Assembly: GCA_964019425.1 (NCBI GenBank) | Contig: OZ025794.1 | Coordinates: 1,364,001-1,428,000, forward strand | DNA length: 64,000 nt | Reading direction: 5' to 3' | Source of the DNA: Flectonema sp. DT1601 | Taxonomy: Eukaryota > Euglenozoa > Diplonemea > Diplonemida > Diplonemidae | Shown here: positions 43,571 through 54,298 of the stretch, piece by piece | Layout of the letters: every line of letters starts with the position of its first letter | Numbering within the stretch: the first letter of the stretch is position 1 | Notes under the pieces: model-generated | Seen by the model: only the letters and a program-made list of their open reading frames with translations | Told to the model about the DNA's origin: nothing | Database searches by the model: none | Made by a program: the position numbers and the translations under genes

Positions 43571-45220
43571 ATGCATAGGAAGAGAAGGTTAGCTATCCTT
43601 AAGAAAGCAGAACTACGAGGATGTACTTTAGAACCAGCAGCGCTGAAGAGTATCGAAGGATATTTAGATAAGAATAATCACAACACAGATGATGTGATGC
43701 CTTTAATATTAGAAACCGTTGCTGAAGTAGGAGGGAGTGGTAGAATCACAAATGATGTTATGGAAGAAGTCTTACTTCGAATAGCACGAACTGGAAGTAC
43801 GGAATCAACATCTGATAAAGTCAGAGTAGTCGATCTTAAACATGTTCCTGCTTTACAATGGGATGAGAGAATAAATGGATTTACACACAAACAGACTCCA
43901 GTATTCGATACTTTACATTCTCTTTCACTCGCAAACAGACGTGTTGAAGTACAAATAGAACGATATTATGTAATTCGTCAACGACTCTTACGATGTGTTA
44001 AGTTCCAACAGTCAACACATTCTGTTTATAATGACGTCTCTTCTGCTATGATAGTCGATAAAGATACAACTGAACAACCTCCTTTATATAAATTAGCATC
44101 ACTCGAAGGAATGCCACGTACTTTATTAATGACTGTACTCGCGAGACTTTCACAAGTAGAGGATAAATATTTCTTAGAAGACGTCTCAGGTAGAATCGAA
44201 CTTACCTTTACATTCGAACCTGGATCAGATGCATATGGATATGGGATATACCACGATGGATGTATTGTAGTAGCGATTGGTAAATGGTCAGGGAATATAT
44301 TTCACTGTGAGGGTCTTGGATTTCCCCCTTCTGAAGCACGTGTTGATTCTCTTGCTGCTCTTCCAACTCTGGTTGATTTGTTTGGTTTGGCACCTCCACA
44401 AAATCAAGTCAGATCGTTGGAACAAAAATTAAACACCTCTAATCACATAATTATATTTATATCGAATATCAATCCAAGAACTGGTACTTTAAGGAGATTA
44501 TCAAATTTAATAAAAGGAATCGAGTCTGACAGCAACACTTTTACTCCGTCAGAACTAACAATTGTTATGGCTGGTGACTTCTGTGAAAACCCATTTAGAT
44601 ATGGAGACACGTTGTCAAGTGATCCAAAGATGACTAAAGAAATTAATATATTTAAGAATTGGTTTACAGAAGTTGGATCAACAATCAGATCAGCGTCAGC
44701 TGTTGTTGCAAAACAATCGACTTTTATAATAATCCCAGGGACTGGAGATCCTTCTCCGGGTTCTCAAACCTTTCCGAGAAGACCAATCCCAAGTGTGTTG
44801 ACGTCTGGTTTAACAGATCACTTGGAGAATGTTGAGTTCGCACCAAACCCTGCCAGGTTGCGATTCCTTACATCTGAGATTGTTGTTTTTAAGGAAGATC
44901 TTTATTCTAGATTAGTATCTCATGCTTTACTTCCTCCAATGAAAGAAGCTGTTCACTCATCTCTCGTTAAGACTGTTGCAGATCAGGCTCATCTTCTTCC
45001 ATTACCACCTCGATACTCAGCAGTGTGTTCTGCTCATGATAGTAGTATGACTCTTTATCCTTTACCTTCATTAGTTGTTCTTATCTCTGGTGATAAATCA
45101 TGGACTCTTACTTATAAAGGTTGTCCTTTTGCTAATCCTGGTTCCTTTAGTAGGAGTGGAACGTTCTTAATGTACAGACCAAGAGATGGTGTTCATGAAT
45201 TACAATCTGTTGGAATGTAA
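43571..45220 (+). CDS. POLE2: DNA polymerase epsilon subunit B
   Basis: Non-catalytic second subunit (Dpb2) of the leading-strand polymerase, also needed for CMG helicase assembly. 549 residues, normal for the family (about 530). The N-terminal about 75 residues form the helical Dpb2 N-domain (LRGCTLEPAALKSIEGYLDK). An OB fold follows, with the signature LARLSQVEDKYFLEDVSGRIEL and CIVVAIGKWSGNIFHCEGLGFPP. The inactive calcineurin-like phosphoesterase fold (IIIFISNINPRTGTLRRL, ELTIVMAGDFCENPFRYG, FIIIPGTGDPSPG) fills the C-terminal half. I start at the ATG at 43571, since the codons before it are poly-Lys from A runs and do not match the family. A weak acceptor TATTTTCTAAAAAG ends at about 43554. 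With POLA1 next door, two replication polymerase genes are adjacent. Confidence 0.93.
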   Translation: MHRKRRLAILKKAELRGCTLEPAALKSIEGYLDKNNHNTDDVMPLILETVAEVGGSGRITNDVMEEVLLRIARTGSTESTSDKVRVVDLKHVPALQWDERINGFTHKQTPVFDTLHSLSLANRRVEVQIERYYVIRQRLLRCVKFQQSTHSVYNDVSSAMIVDKDTTEQPPLYKLASLEGMPRTLLMTVLARLSQVEDKYFLEDVSGRIELTFTFEPGSDAYGYGIYHDGCIVVAIGKWSGNIFHCEGLGFPPSEARVDSLAALPTLVDLFGLAPPQNQVRSLEQKLNTSNHIIIFISNINPRTGTLRRLSNLIKGIESDSNTFTPSELTIVMAGDFCENPFRYGDTLSSDPKMTKEINIFKNWFTEVGSTIRSASAVVAKQSTFIIIPGTGDPSPGSQTFPRRPIPSVLTSGLTDHLENVEFAPNPARLRFLTSEIVVFKEDLYSRLVSHALLPPMKEAVHSSLVKTVADQAHLLPLPPRYSAVCSAHDSSMTLYPLPSLVVLISGDKSWTLTYKGCPFANPGSFSRSGTFLMYRPRDGVHELQSVGM

Positions 45221-45450
45221 TTCTGATTGTAGAATTTATTATTACGCTGATTTGCATCATTTTAATATCGCATCGTTTAGAATGGTGTCGTTAAACAGTG
45301 GTGACTGTTGTTGTTGTTGTTGTTGTTGTTGTTATTATTTCTTTATATAAACAGATTTGACATATTATCGACGATTACTCTGAAAAACAAAAGTTAAAAA
45401 TTTCTACCAAAACTAAACAATTATCTCATTTCAATATTTCAGTAGGTGTA
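45221..45450. other. short spacer with (TTG)n microsatellite
   Basis: Holds a TTG repeat of about nine units at 45307-45332 and a CAATATTTCAG acceptor ending at 45442, only 8 nt before the next ATG. Confidence 0.7.
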
Positions 45451-46668
45451 ATGACCACTATACTAGATGATATTCAGGGAGCAAGTGTCTCTGTAGTTGG
45501 TTCAGTTCTGAGATACAGCAGAGTTGATTTAGTTGTGTTGTATCAAATAGATATTAACACTGAAGGAGGTTGTTGGCAGGTGGCGAAAAGATTTAAAGAT
45601 TTTAAATTATTTCACCAAGAGCTTCAAGATGAGAAGAACCGAAAGTGGTCATTATTCGGATGTGGTCTTCCGAACTTACCTTCTCAAGGAATATTTACGT
45701 CTACAAACCAGTCGAAGAAATTGATCGAATCGAGGAGACAACACCTCCATGAGTATATTCAAAAACTTCTTGAAATCTCACTCGACGATCCTGTCGCTGC
45801 TGCGCAGTTGGACATCTTCTTAAAACCGATTGAGAGAACTAATGATGTTTACCCTTCTATTAATACAATAGTTTCTCACACCGCGTGGGATATTACTCAA
45901 TTGGAACCAGATTTAAGTCCAACAGTACTTCCATCACTTCCATGGGCATCTCATGAATATAATACAATGACAGGTCATTGTTATAGAATAGCTGCTACAA
46001 GGGGGGAACATTTCTCGACTGTCCGTTCTCGATTTTTGGAATTTCAAAATTTCTGTAACTGGATAAGAGATATGAATGACAGAGTCCCAAACACTAGAGA
46101 AGTGTTGTGGTACATCGTAAAGTACAGAGATCAAGTTAATCATCATGAGGTTAAATCATCTCTTAGAGATTCTCTGTTAAATATTAGAAGGTCGAGATCA
46201 TTTAAGATTGGAACCCCACCAGTTAGAAAGTTACCTGAGTCATTCCCTGTTGACTGGGAGATTGATACTGATGCTGCTACACTCGGATGGCAATTCGGTG
46301 ATGTCAATGTGACAGTCACAGAACCAGATGAACCCGCAGCTGTGAGAACACCAGTTGGAAGAAGTGATGGATGGCTTTTAACAAGTTTAGATTCTGAATT
46401 ACAAAAAGCTGAATCAGATGTTCACACTCCTGTGAGAGGATCGCCACCAGACCGCGCGGAAGCAAATTCTGATTCTGATTCCGAGTCGATCGGTTCATCA
46501 ACTTCAATCTCATCAGCTTCTTCATTGGGATCTCGTAGTACTCGTAGTAGTGGTTCTCGTTCTCGTCGTCATCGTCAGTGTAGTCATTCACCTGATAATC
46601 TGTTTACAACTTCTAAGTCTACAGCAATCCCGTTTACACCAAGTACTAGTTTTGCTGGTTTCTGTTAA
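45451..46668 (+). CDS. PX-domain (phosphoinositide-binding, sorting-nexin-like) protein
   Basis: Residues about 8-130 are a PX domain: LVVLYQIDINTE, then WQVAKRFKDFKLFHQEL with the family's R-F-x-D-F phosphate-binding Arg, the Pro-rich turn GLPNLPSQGIF and ESRRQHLHEYIQKLLE leading to LDIFLKPIE. PX domains bind PI(3)P or related lipids on endosomes. Residues 150-290 are a helical region without a recognised BAR or RGS signature. The last about 100 residues are Ser/Arg/Asp-rich (SDSDSESIGSSTSISSASS) and likely phosphorylated. 405 residues. It is the last gene before the 7.6-kb desert. Confidence 0.87.
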   Translation: MTTILDDIQGASVSVVGSVLRYSRVDLVVLYQIDINTEGGCWQVAKRFKDFKLFHQELQDEKNRKWSLFGCGLPNLPSQGIFTSTNQSKKLIESRRQHLHEYIQKLLEISLDDPVAAAQLDIFLKPIERTNDVYPSINTIVSHTAWDITQLEPDLSPTVLPSLPWASHEYNTMTGHCYRIAATRGEHFSTVRSRFLEFQNFCNWIRDMNDRVPNTREVLWYIVKYRDQVNHHEVKSSLRDSLLNIRRSRSFKIGTPPVRKLPESFPVDWEIDTDAATLGWQFGDVNVTVTEPDEPAAVRTPVGRSDGWLLTSLDSELQKAESDVHTPVRGSPPDRAEANSDSDSESIGSSTSISSASSLGSRSTRSSGSRSRRHRQCSHSPDNLFTTSKSTAIPFTPSTSFAGFC

Positions 46669-49600
46669 CGTATTATTCAAAAGATATTATTAAAAAAAAA
46701 AAACTCTTCTCCCTACTAATTGGAGCTGCAGGTTATTACACAAAATAGTGATGAATACAATTACTCATCAGGGAAAAATCCTGAATATAAATTTAAGACG
46801 GAAAAGAAAAAAAAAAAAAAAAAAAAATTTACAAACATATTAAAACGATTTTTTCCCTCTTTTTTTCTTTTTTTAAAAGAGGAAAAAAAAGAGGGGGAGG
46901 GGAATACCCCATTAAACGACGAAACACAAATAAAATTTTGGCTTTACCTTTAACTGACGTGGAGCTTATTATTGGTTTCCCCTCCCTCTATAAGTATTCC
47001 TGTGACATCTATTTAGCCCTATATATATAGTATCGGCAATGATTTGTGTTGCTCTGTTCTGAGAAAGAAAGGGAGAAAAAAAAAAGAAAAAAAAAAAGGA
47101 AAAAGGGGGTAGGTCCCTCTTCTTTATTCATACGTTTGTTTTGTTAAGTTCTTTTCATATGATAATAACTTCCCGTTCCCCCCAACAAAAAAAAAAAAAA
47201 AAAAAAAAAAAACTCTTTTTTTTTTAATATAAATACGAAGAACAGAAAGAAAACAAACTAATTATTTATAAGAAAGAACTGTATTCACTTCTTCCGCTAA
47301 TTAGTAACAACGGATGTATTTTAGAATAATCGGAAAAAAAGGGTTTTCACCTTCCAATTGGTGTCTCCCATAAGAACTGATGTGTGTTTAGTATGTCATC
47401 ATTTGCTCACATCCGCTGATAATCTTTTATAAGAAAGAAATGTACTAACTTGAGTTCAGTCACATCCCCTACGACAAGACTTTTCACACGCATGTAACAA
47501 TAACACCAGATCTAATCTGATATTTGTTATTAATAAGTTATTGATACTTTGATCACATGTGTTGGGTACTCTTTGGGATTGTTTTTGAGGGAAAATCTCC
47601 TCTTTTTTTTCTTCTTTTTTATTTTCTCTTTTTAAAAAAACAAAAAAAACTTGCGAGCTGTGGCCATCGTTTCTCAGAGTTGGTTGGAGTTGACGCTTTT
47701 TGACATCCATCAGTCCTGGGCGGCAGTTGGGTGCCCTGGGTGACTTGGATAAATAAATCAAGGTTAATAAATGCTTCCAAGCGTTCCTTTTTCGAGTTTC
47801 TTTTCATCATTTCTACAATACTCGCTCCGGTACAAGTACCACAAGTAAAGTTCTGTAGAATAATGTAACATGTGAATACATGGATCATTATGAAAGTAAG
47901 AAAGGACTGTCTAACCACCTCAATCCTGGAATACGTGTCCTTTTATTGATGGTAAAGAAACTGCTTGCGCTGCTTGAGAGAAACCATCTTCCCAAAACCC
48001 CCTCTAGAATCCTTTTAGTTATGTCAAAGTAAAACATGAATTGGCTTGGTCCGGCGCAGTTATGACCACCTTCCCCTCCCAAATCATTTCTCTTTTATTT
48101 TCTTTAGTTTTTTTCAACTTGTTAGCCTCTGGGCAAGGTGGGAGCTGGGAGTCGATCATTTCCAGCCGAAGCTACTAACTACAATCTTCGCGATTGGGTC
48201 CTTACTGATGCGGGCTACCCAGACCCCTCGTAGTCATCAGTTCTGTATTTCGCTAACTAACTCTTTTTATTTTCTTTCCCGCCTACTTGGTTCTCATTTG
48301 TTTTTGTACTCTCTCTTGTTGGCGGTTGATGGTTGACTTGGATTGTTTTCTTAATCCCTTTCTGGTACTGAGCGTGTAAACGCTTGCTCGATTTCCTCGC
48401 TTCGATTCGACAAAAAGTCTTACTGAGTGTTGCTCGACCCCCGTCATGTGGTTACCGATCTAAGTACTTGTTTACATCGTTTATACTCTTAATGATGTTA
48501 TGGTGTTGTAAGAGAATGATTACTACGCTCAGCTTCTCTGCCTAAGTCTCCTGCTGCTTCTCCTCAAGGTTGATACTTCCCGGAAGGATTAGCCAGAAGA
48601 ACAGATGCAGCACATTAAGGATGACCTTTTTATTCCGGTCTTACCTCTCCAGCTTCAGCTTCAAGTTACATTGACCGCGACATCGGGTTTTATGTTTTTT
48701 TTTTATTTTTCTTAGTAGATCATCAGCCGTTCTGCCCAACTTCCTTAACGTATATCTTATAGTGAGTGTCTTCTTCGTTTTTTTTTTTACTTTCTTTCAT
48801 TCGATGACTTTCCTGAGGGACTGCAAATTCCAACCCTTTTGGAATACGAAATTCAATACCACCGTTGATGTTTTTCTCTCTGCAGGTATCCCGTTCTGTC
48901 TGGTAGGACATGAATTTGAACCCTGGTCGCAGGAGTTTTCCCTTTTTTTTTTTTTTCCCCCTCAACTTTCAGTAACCAGTAGGCCTAAAAAGGTTGCAAT
49001 CATTAAACTTGCGAGCACTGAGTGCGCTCCTTAGTAGGCTGGTATAAACCCTGATGTTTGCCAGGAGTTATTATATCGTTTTTTTTTTTTTTTTTTTTTG
49101 AGAAAAAAATGAACATATTAAATAATAGTACCAAATTGCGGTATACATACGTGATGAACCAACCCTGGTTTTCAGGAGTTTTTTTTTATGGGAACGATGG
49201 ATGGATATTGTGGTCGATTTTGGCTTCAAGGATGTGATATAAGTTGTAAAAAAAAAGTGTTTTCTTTTTTTATTGTTACACTGTATGAGGATTATTAAGC
49301 ATTTTGTTAAAGTATCATTGTTTTAATTTTTTCCATAATTGTTGTTTCCATTTTTGTTTTTAAATAATCATCAAGTTGCAAGGAACACCATAAATGTTTT
49401 ATGTCTTCATTCATCGTAGGGAGTATAACATTACCGAATCTATTAGCTTACAGCTATCGCTTGTGATAATTAGTTTGGGTTCAGCTTCCCCAGATGGTTG
49501 TTGGATTTTATTTTGTTTTTTCCTACAACAAAGTTCTGGAACTTTTGTTTTTGTTAGTGTGTTGTTTCACCTCCTCCTCCTCTTTTCTTTTTGAGGTTCT

Positions 49601-49862
49601 CTTTTTAATGATATCGAGAGAAACAAAGTATTGTTAACTTCTGTTTTTTAACTCATCAATTCAAGGCAGACTTTCACATTCTATTCTACGAGTAACGTTG
49701 TTATACCTCCTCCTCCTTTCTTTTTTTTTTTTTTTTTTTTTTTTTGTATTTCGAAGAAAACAAACGCTGGTTTTTATTTATTTATTTTTAGTTTTGTTTG
49801 TTGGTCGCTTAACTATACCGTTTCTTGTTCTGTTTTTTTTTTTTTTTTTTTTTTTTTTGTAC

Positions 49863-49971
49863 CGACGTAGTCGGAGAAACCATTCTGATTGAAAGCCGTT
49901 ATTTCTTATGTTCCCCGTGTGGCAGGAGTCTGTCTGCGTTCAATGAAATATAAGGCTAATCTGAATGGTTT
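49863..49971 (+). repeat. foldback (MITE-like) element, copy A
   Basis: Starts with CGACGTAGTCGGAGAA, then AAACCATTCTGATT (49877-49890), and ends with AATCTGAATGGTTT (49958-49971), the reverse complement of the first arm at 13 of 14 positions. Shared internal text with copy B: GAAAGCCGTT, TTTCTTA-like, CCCCGTG, TCTG.TTGCGTTCAA and AATATAAGGCT. A further solo right arm lies at 50008-50021. Confidence 0.75.
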
Positions 49972-50308
49972 TCTTTTTTGTTGCTGCGATCCACAAAATG
50001 TAAAGCTAATCTGAATGGTTTCGTTCCCTTATTCAGTGTGGTTGTCGAGAACGACCGTTGAGAATCTGACGGAGAAAACGCTTTTCTTCTTTTCGTCATA
50101 TTGTCGTTTGCTCCTTTATTTGTTTTTTCCCCATCAATTTTTTTTTAAAAATGAGTTTAAAGCCTTATTGGCTTACAGCAAAAATTAATAGGCTATTTTT
50201 TTTAAAATTTATTTTGTCGCCCTGTTACTCAGTTCAGTATTGTTTCTCCGCGTGCTTCCGCGATAGGCTTAAAATGTTGCCGTTTTGTTTTTGCTACAAG
50301 TACGTGTT

Positions 50309-50310
<2 letters not shown>

Positions 50311-50340
<30 letters not shown>
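50311..50340. repeat. 30-base poly(A) tract
   Basis: Uninterrupted run of 30 A, the longest homopolymer noted in the window; not preceded by recognisable retroelement sequence. Confidence 0.9.
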
Positions 50341-50341
<1 letters not shown>

Positions 50342-50911
50342 CGCACACGACTTTTTTTCTTGCTTGTAGTCTATTCCCCTTCCCTTATATCTTTTCTATA
50401 ATTTATCTATTTGGCTACTCTTTTTCATCGAAAGGAGAAGCCAGTGCATAGGACGGAGTCGGAGAAGTTAGTTGTGGTCTTTTGGGAAAGTTGTAAAGTA
50501 ACAACTCTACACTTCGACTATGCTCCTCCCTATTCTACTCTTAATTATCTATTAACACTTTATTTCATCGAAGAGAGAAAACCGATGCAGCCAAGAGTTG
50601 TACATTCTTTTCATTTACTATTTTAGGGATTTAAAAAAAAAAAAAATAAAAAAAACCCGCAAAATTTCAAGTATTGAGGTGTGGTTGTTGAAAATATAGT
50701 TCGGGGAGTTTGTGCATATTTCTTACTCACAGAACCTACTCACTGGTACCTTACAAAGAGCCTGCATTAAATTCACATCCCGAGTAAATCAGTAAAAAAA
50801 ACAACGCCCTACAAAAAAAAAAAAAAAGATTCAATCTGCTACCCCATCCTCGCTTTCTATTATGATGAGTTTAACTCCTCTTCTCCGTGTGTTTTGTGTC
50901 TGTTGTTGTGA

Positions 50912-50936
50912 TTAATTAGCTTAAGAAGCTAATTAA
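50912..50936. repeat. perfect 11-bp inverted repeat
   Basis: TTAATTAGCTT, a 3-base spacer AAG, then AAGCTAATTAA: a perfect hairpin or cruciform arm pair, followed after about 15 bp by a long A run. Confidence 0.85.
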
Positions 50937-51446
50937 AAAATCAAAAAAATCAAAAAAAAAAAAAAAAAAAAAATTATCGATGTCTATCGGGTGTCTGTGG
51001 GTGTTATTTGAATATAATTACATTATTTCTCTCTCTTTTTGTTTTTTCCTGCCTTCCTTTTCTTTGTAAAATAAAAGGTCAATTTATACTACGAGCTTTT
51101 GTGAAACAGAAGTTTCCTTTTTTTTTTCACCCCCTCCATTAAAATATTAGTATCAAGTTACCCCCTGAATCCCATACTCGATATCACATGTGGGAATTCT
51201 TATTGATACCAATTGTTGATCTTCTTATTGCAAACAGGTTTGGCCGAACCCGTTCGTTTTAGCCAGTTTCAAATTGCTTTATATTTAATTATAGTATCAA
51301 GTTACCTCCTTGTTTTTTTAAATTATTTTTCTTTGAGAACGACTACTGCAATATTATAAAGTTATGCTTCGCTTCTGGGTAGGATTTCTTTATCGTTTTT
51401 TTTTGCTGTCGCAAAGAAAAAAAAAAAAAAAAAAAGCATTTTAGTA

Positions 51447-51471
51447 ATTATTATTATTATTATTATTATTT
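51447..51471. repeat. (TTA)n microsatellite
   Basis: About eight TTA units directly after an A run; simple-sequence repeat. Confidence 0.85.
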
Positions 51472-52154
51472 GTTAAAATCAAAGAAGACATTGAAATGTA
51501 AAAAAAAATTTCAACTGCACACTTGAAAAAAGTCAGGAGAAACAAAAAAAATAATAATAAGAATAAGAAACAAGTCTATTTATCTACACGTGTCTACGTA
51601 CGTATGTATTCCTGTATATATGATGAAATACTGGGAAAACGAAAAAATTCTATATTTTTTTTTAAAATTTTTTTTTTTTTTTTGTACATCTCTCCAAGGA
51701 ACACAGAAGCCATTAAGGAAATAATTGGAAGTAATTTCATATTTCGGGTTTCTTGAATCATATTAACTTATATTATATTTATAAAACAATGCAGTCATTG
51801 TGAATCACGTTTCCCCTTAAGAGGGATTTCTGTTATAGCTTGAGAGCTTCTTCCGATTTGTACTTCTTCGACTTTAGAAGAAGTAATGTGTGTCCATCTT
51901 TTAATAATTAAAAAAAAAAAAATCCTCTTTTAGTCTGCTCATATGTAAGGTGGTTATTATTCTCAAAGAATAAGTCGTCTTTGAGTGGTGCATGTGAGAG
52001 TTTAAAGGAGGAACCAAGGATTTAATGGTAGGACGCAGCAACATTCAATTTATTCATAAAACCGAAAATTTTCATTTTTTTTTTAAAATATTTTAACTCT
52101 TGTTCTCTCTTTAATTTGTGTATGCCTCAGGTGTTTTCCTTTTTCTTTTTATAT

Positions 52155-52286
52155 CGACGTAGTCGGAGAAGAAACTATTCAGATTGAAAGCCGTTGTTTC
52201 TAAGAGTGATTTATTTCCCCGTGCGACAGGATTCTGTTTGCGTTCAACTAAAAACTACCGAAATATAAGGCTAATCTGAATGGTTT
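52155..52286 (+). repeat. foldback (MITE-like) element, copy B
   Basis: Same organisation as the copy at 49863: CGACGTAGTCGGAGAA, left arm AAACTATTCAGATT (52172-52185) and right arm AATCTGAATGGTTT (52273-52286), complementary at 13 of 14 positions. It is about 23 bp longer than copy A because of an internal difference (extra AAGAGTGATTTA and AAAACTACCG). Confidence 0.75.
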
Positions 52287-53893
52287 TTTGTTTGTGTGCT
52301 ATCAAAAGATTGTTTTTATGTAATTTTTGACTTATCTATTATTCTTTAATTAATAGCTTACCCTCAGACTTGGTCACTGAATCTTGTGTTGTGGGTAGGG
52401 TTTCTATTCGTGTGTTTGTTTCGTGTTTTGATGATCTTTTTTTACTTACTTACAAATTATTACGTAAGTTCTGTACTCTCTCTTTTTTCTTATCTCCGAG
52501 TCCTTTGATGTAAAATTGATGGATTTTAACTTTCTTTAATTCTTGATATTGTGCCCTGCTCAGCTACTTTAGCGTGTTGAAGGCACATTTTCGTGTGTGT
52601 GGAAAAAAAACTATGTGGTTCTTTTTTTTTCACGTTTCTGTCCTTTTCCTGTTTGCACTTATTATCTTTAACACACTTTTCTCGTATTTTTGTGGCTCTC
52701 TTTGTAAAGTGTCGTCCGTGACGTTTGTTTTTTCAATCCACTTTTTTTTTTTTTTTTTTAATACTGTTTTTTGATCTTAGTAGTAACGACACACGTAGTG
52801 TGTTAGTTTTCCTTTTAATAGTTCCCTTTTTTCTTTATTGTGCTCCGACACTCTTATTCTAAGCTCTGTTATAGTTTTATGGCTGTGGCACGTAACTATG
52901 AGCCTCTTCAATTCCCAAAGAGTTCGACTGTCGTATAAAAAACAAGAACAAAATAAAATAAAAACAAAAACACAGAATACCAACATTATCGCTGTTGGAT
53001 GTTCAGATTCTTTCACTACTTTTTGTTAGTATGATCGAAAGTAGGACTTTTACTCCTTAGTTATTTAACATTATCGAATACTATAGTGGTGAACAGTCAA
53101 AGGAGTGAACAAGTACGCATGAATAACTACTATAAAAAGGAATAGTTGTATCTTCAGGAGGATTTCCCCTAAGGTCATTTAGAGAAACTGTTGTGTTTTA
53201 TGTGTTTGTTGAATGCTTGGTTATCCGGCAACTGAGTTCTTGTCACTGAACAGGTAAGAATTCCAATAATTATTATTTGTTGTGTTTGATGTGTGCGTTT
53301 AGATCTCACTATCTCTTTTTTATACCATCGACTGGGTACTGAAGTAGTGTTGAACAGTTCGCAATAAAAGCAAGTGTGGTGTGATAAGTTATTTTTGTAT
53401 TTTTAATGCAGGGAATCTAGAATTGAAAAAAAAAAGAAGAAAAAAAGGCGGGAAAATAATAATAATAAAAAGAAACACAGCACACACACGCAGTGCTGTT
53501 TATTTATAATCTGCTTCTCATGTTGGTCAGCGTCTTCCTGTTTGTTGTACTCGTATTGATGTTGTTGGTGTTGTTGATATCCGAACTTACTTATTACACC
53601 TGTCATTGTATCGCAGCTTTGGTTGCTTAGTTTGAGTATTATCTTTCTCGTTGTTAAAAACGAGAAGGGTTTGTTCCTTTTTTTTCTCTTTCTTTACACC
53701 AAACTTGTTCATTTTTCGGGTGCAGTTTTTTTTTTAAACCTGAAATCTTGTTTGGTTTTCTAATGGACAAAAATAAAAAAAGTTAAACTCGTGGTTGTTT
53801 TGGTATAGTTTTTCTTTTTGTTCCTTTTCCCTATCTATATAGTTCTGTTCTGATGTCAGTGACAATTTGCACCAATATCCTGGAGTACTAAAA

Positions 53894-54041
53894 GATTCCC
53901 TTCGTAGTTAGGGAATCGAACTGGAGATGCTTTTTGTTCAAACGAGTTGCTTTGTCTGTGGGGTCTGTCGTACTTTGGTTATTGGTGCCGACTTGTAGAA
54001 TCGATCATCCGTGATTGACACAACCGTGTGCCGCAGACCCC
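53894..54041. other. stem-rich segment, possible structured RNA
   Basis: GATTCCC (53894-53900) and GGGAATC (53911-53917) form a perfect hairpin. Downstream GGGGTCTG (53960-53967) pairs perfectly with CAGACCCC (54034-54041). It lies about 260 bp upstream of the MYST gene. No known RNA family recognised; it is not a tRNA. Confidence 0.3.
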
Positions 54042-54298
54042 GGCTTGATATTTCTTTCCCTGTTTTTATCTTTTCATATCCTGTTATGTATTACTAAGCG
54101 TAATCCTCTTGGTGTAAAACCTGTCGACGTTTTATTGTGATTTAAACTTTTGACATCCCATTTTTTTTTCCGTTCAGGAATAAACACGCATGATCAATTC
54201 GATAGATGCTTGAGGTGGTTGGTTGGTGTGATTTGGTTGGCTAACCTCACTTTTTATTAAGTTTTTGATCACGACAGCCCACAGGGGGGTATCAAATT

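Larger units (their letters stand above)
46669..54298. other. 7.6-kb gene desert
   Basis: No protein gene or tRNA supported on either strand; every open frame is short and lacks family motifs. Contents: dense A/T homopolymers (47189-47211, 49725-49745, 49832-49858, 50311-50340, 50952-50972, 52742-52759), a pair of foldback elements near 49863 and 52155, a 25-bp palindrome at 50912, a (TTA)n tract at 51447-51471, and two patches of higher complexity (48030-48700 and 53880-54060) that could hold decayed or non-coding genes. A GATCACGACAG acceptor ends at 54277. Confidence 0.6.

Noticed and set aside
47456-48336. Open frames on both strands in the desert (about 65-100 codons)
   Set aside because: No recognised motifs; partly encoded by A/T homopolymers.
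53905-53930. Reverse-strand GTTCGATTCCC suggesting a tRNA on the minus strand
   Set aside because: The flanks do not pair as a T stem; the bases instead form a simple hairpin with GATTCCC.
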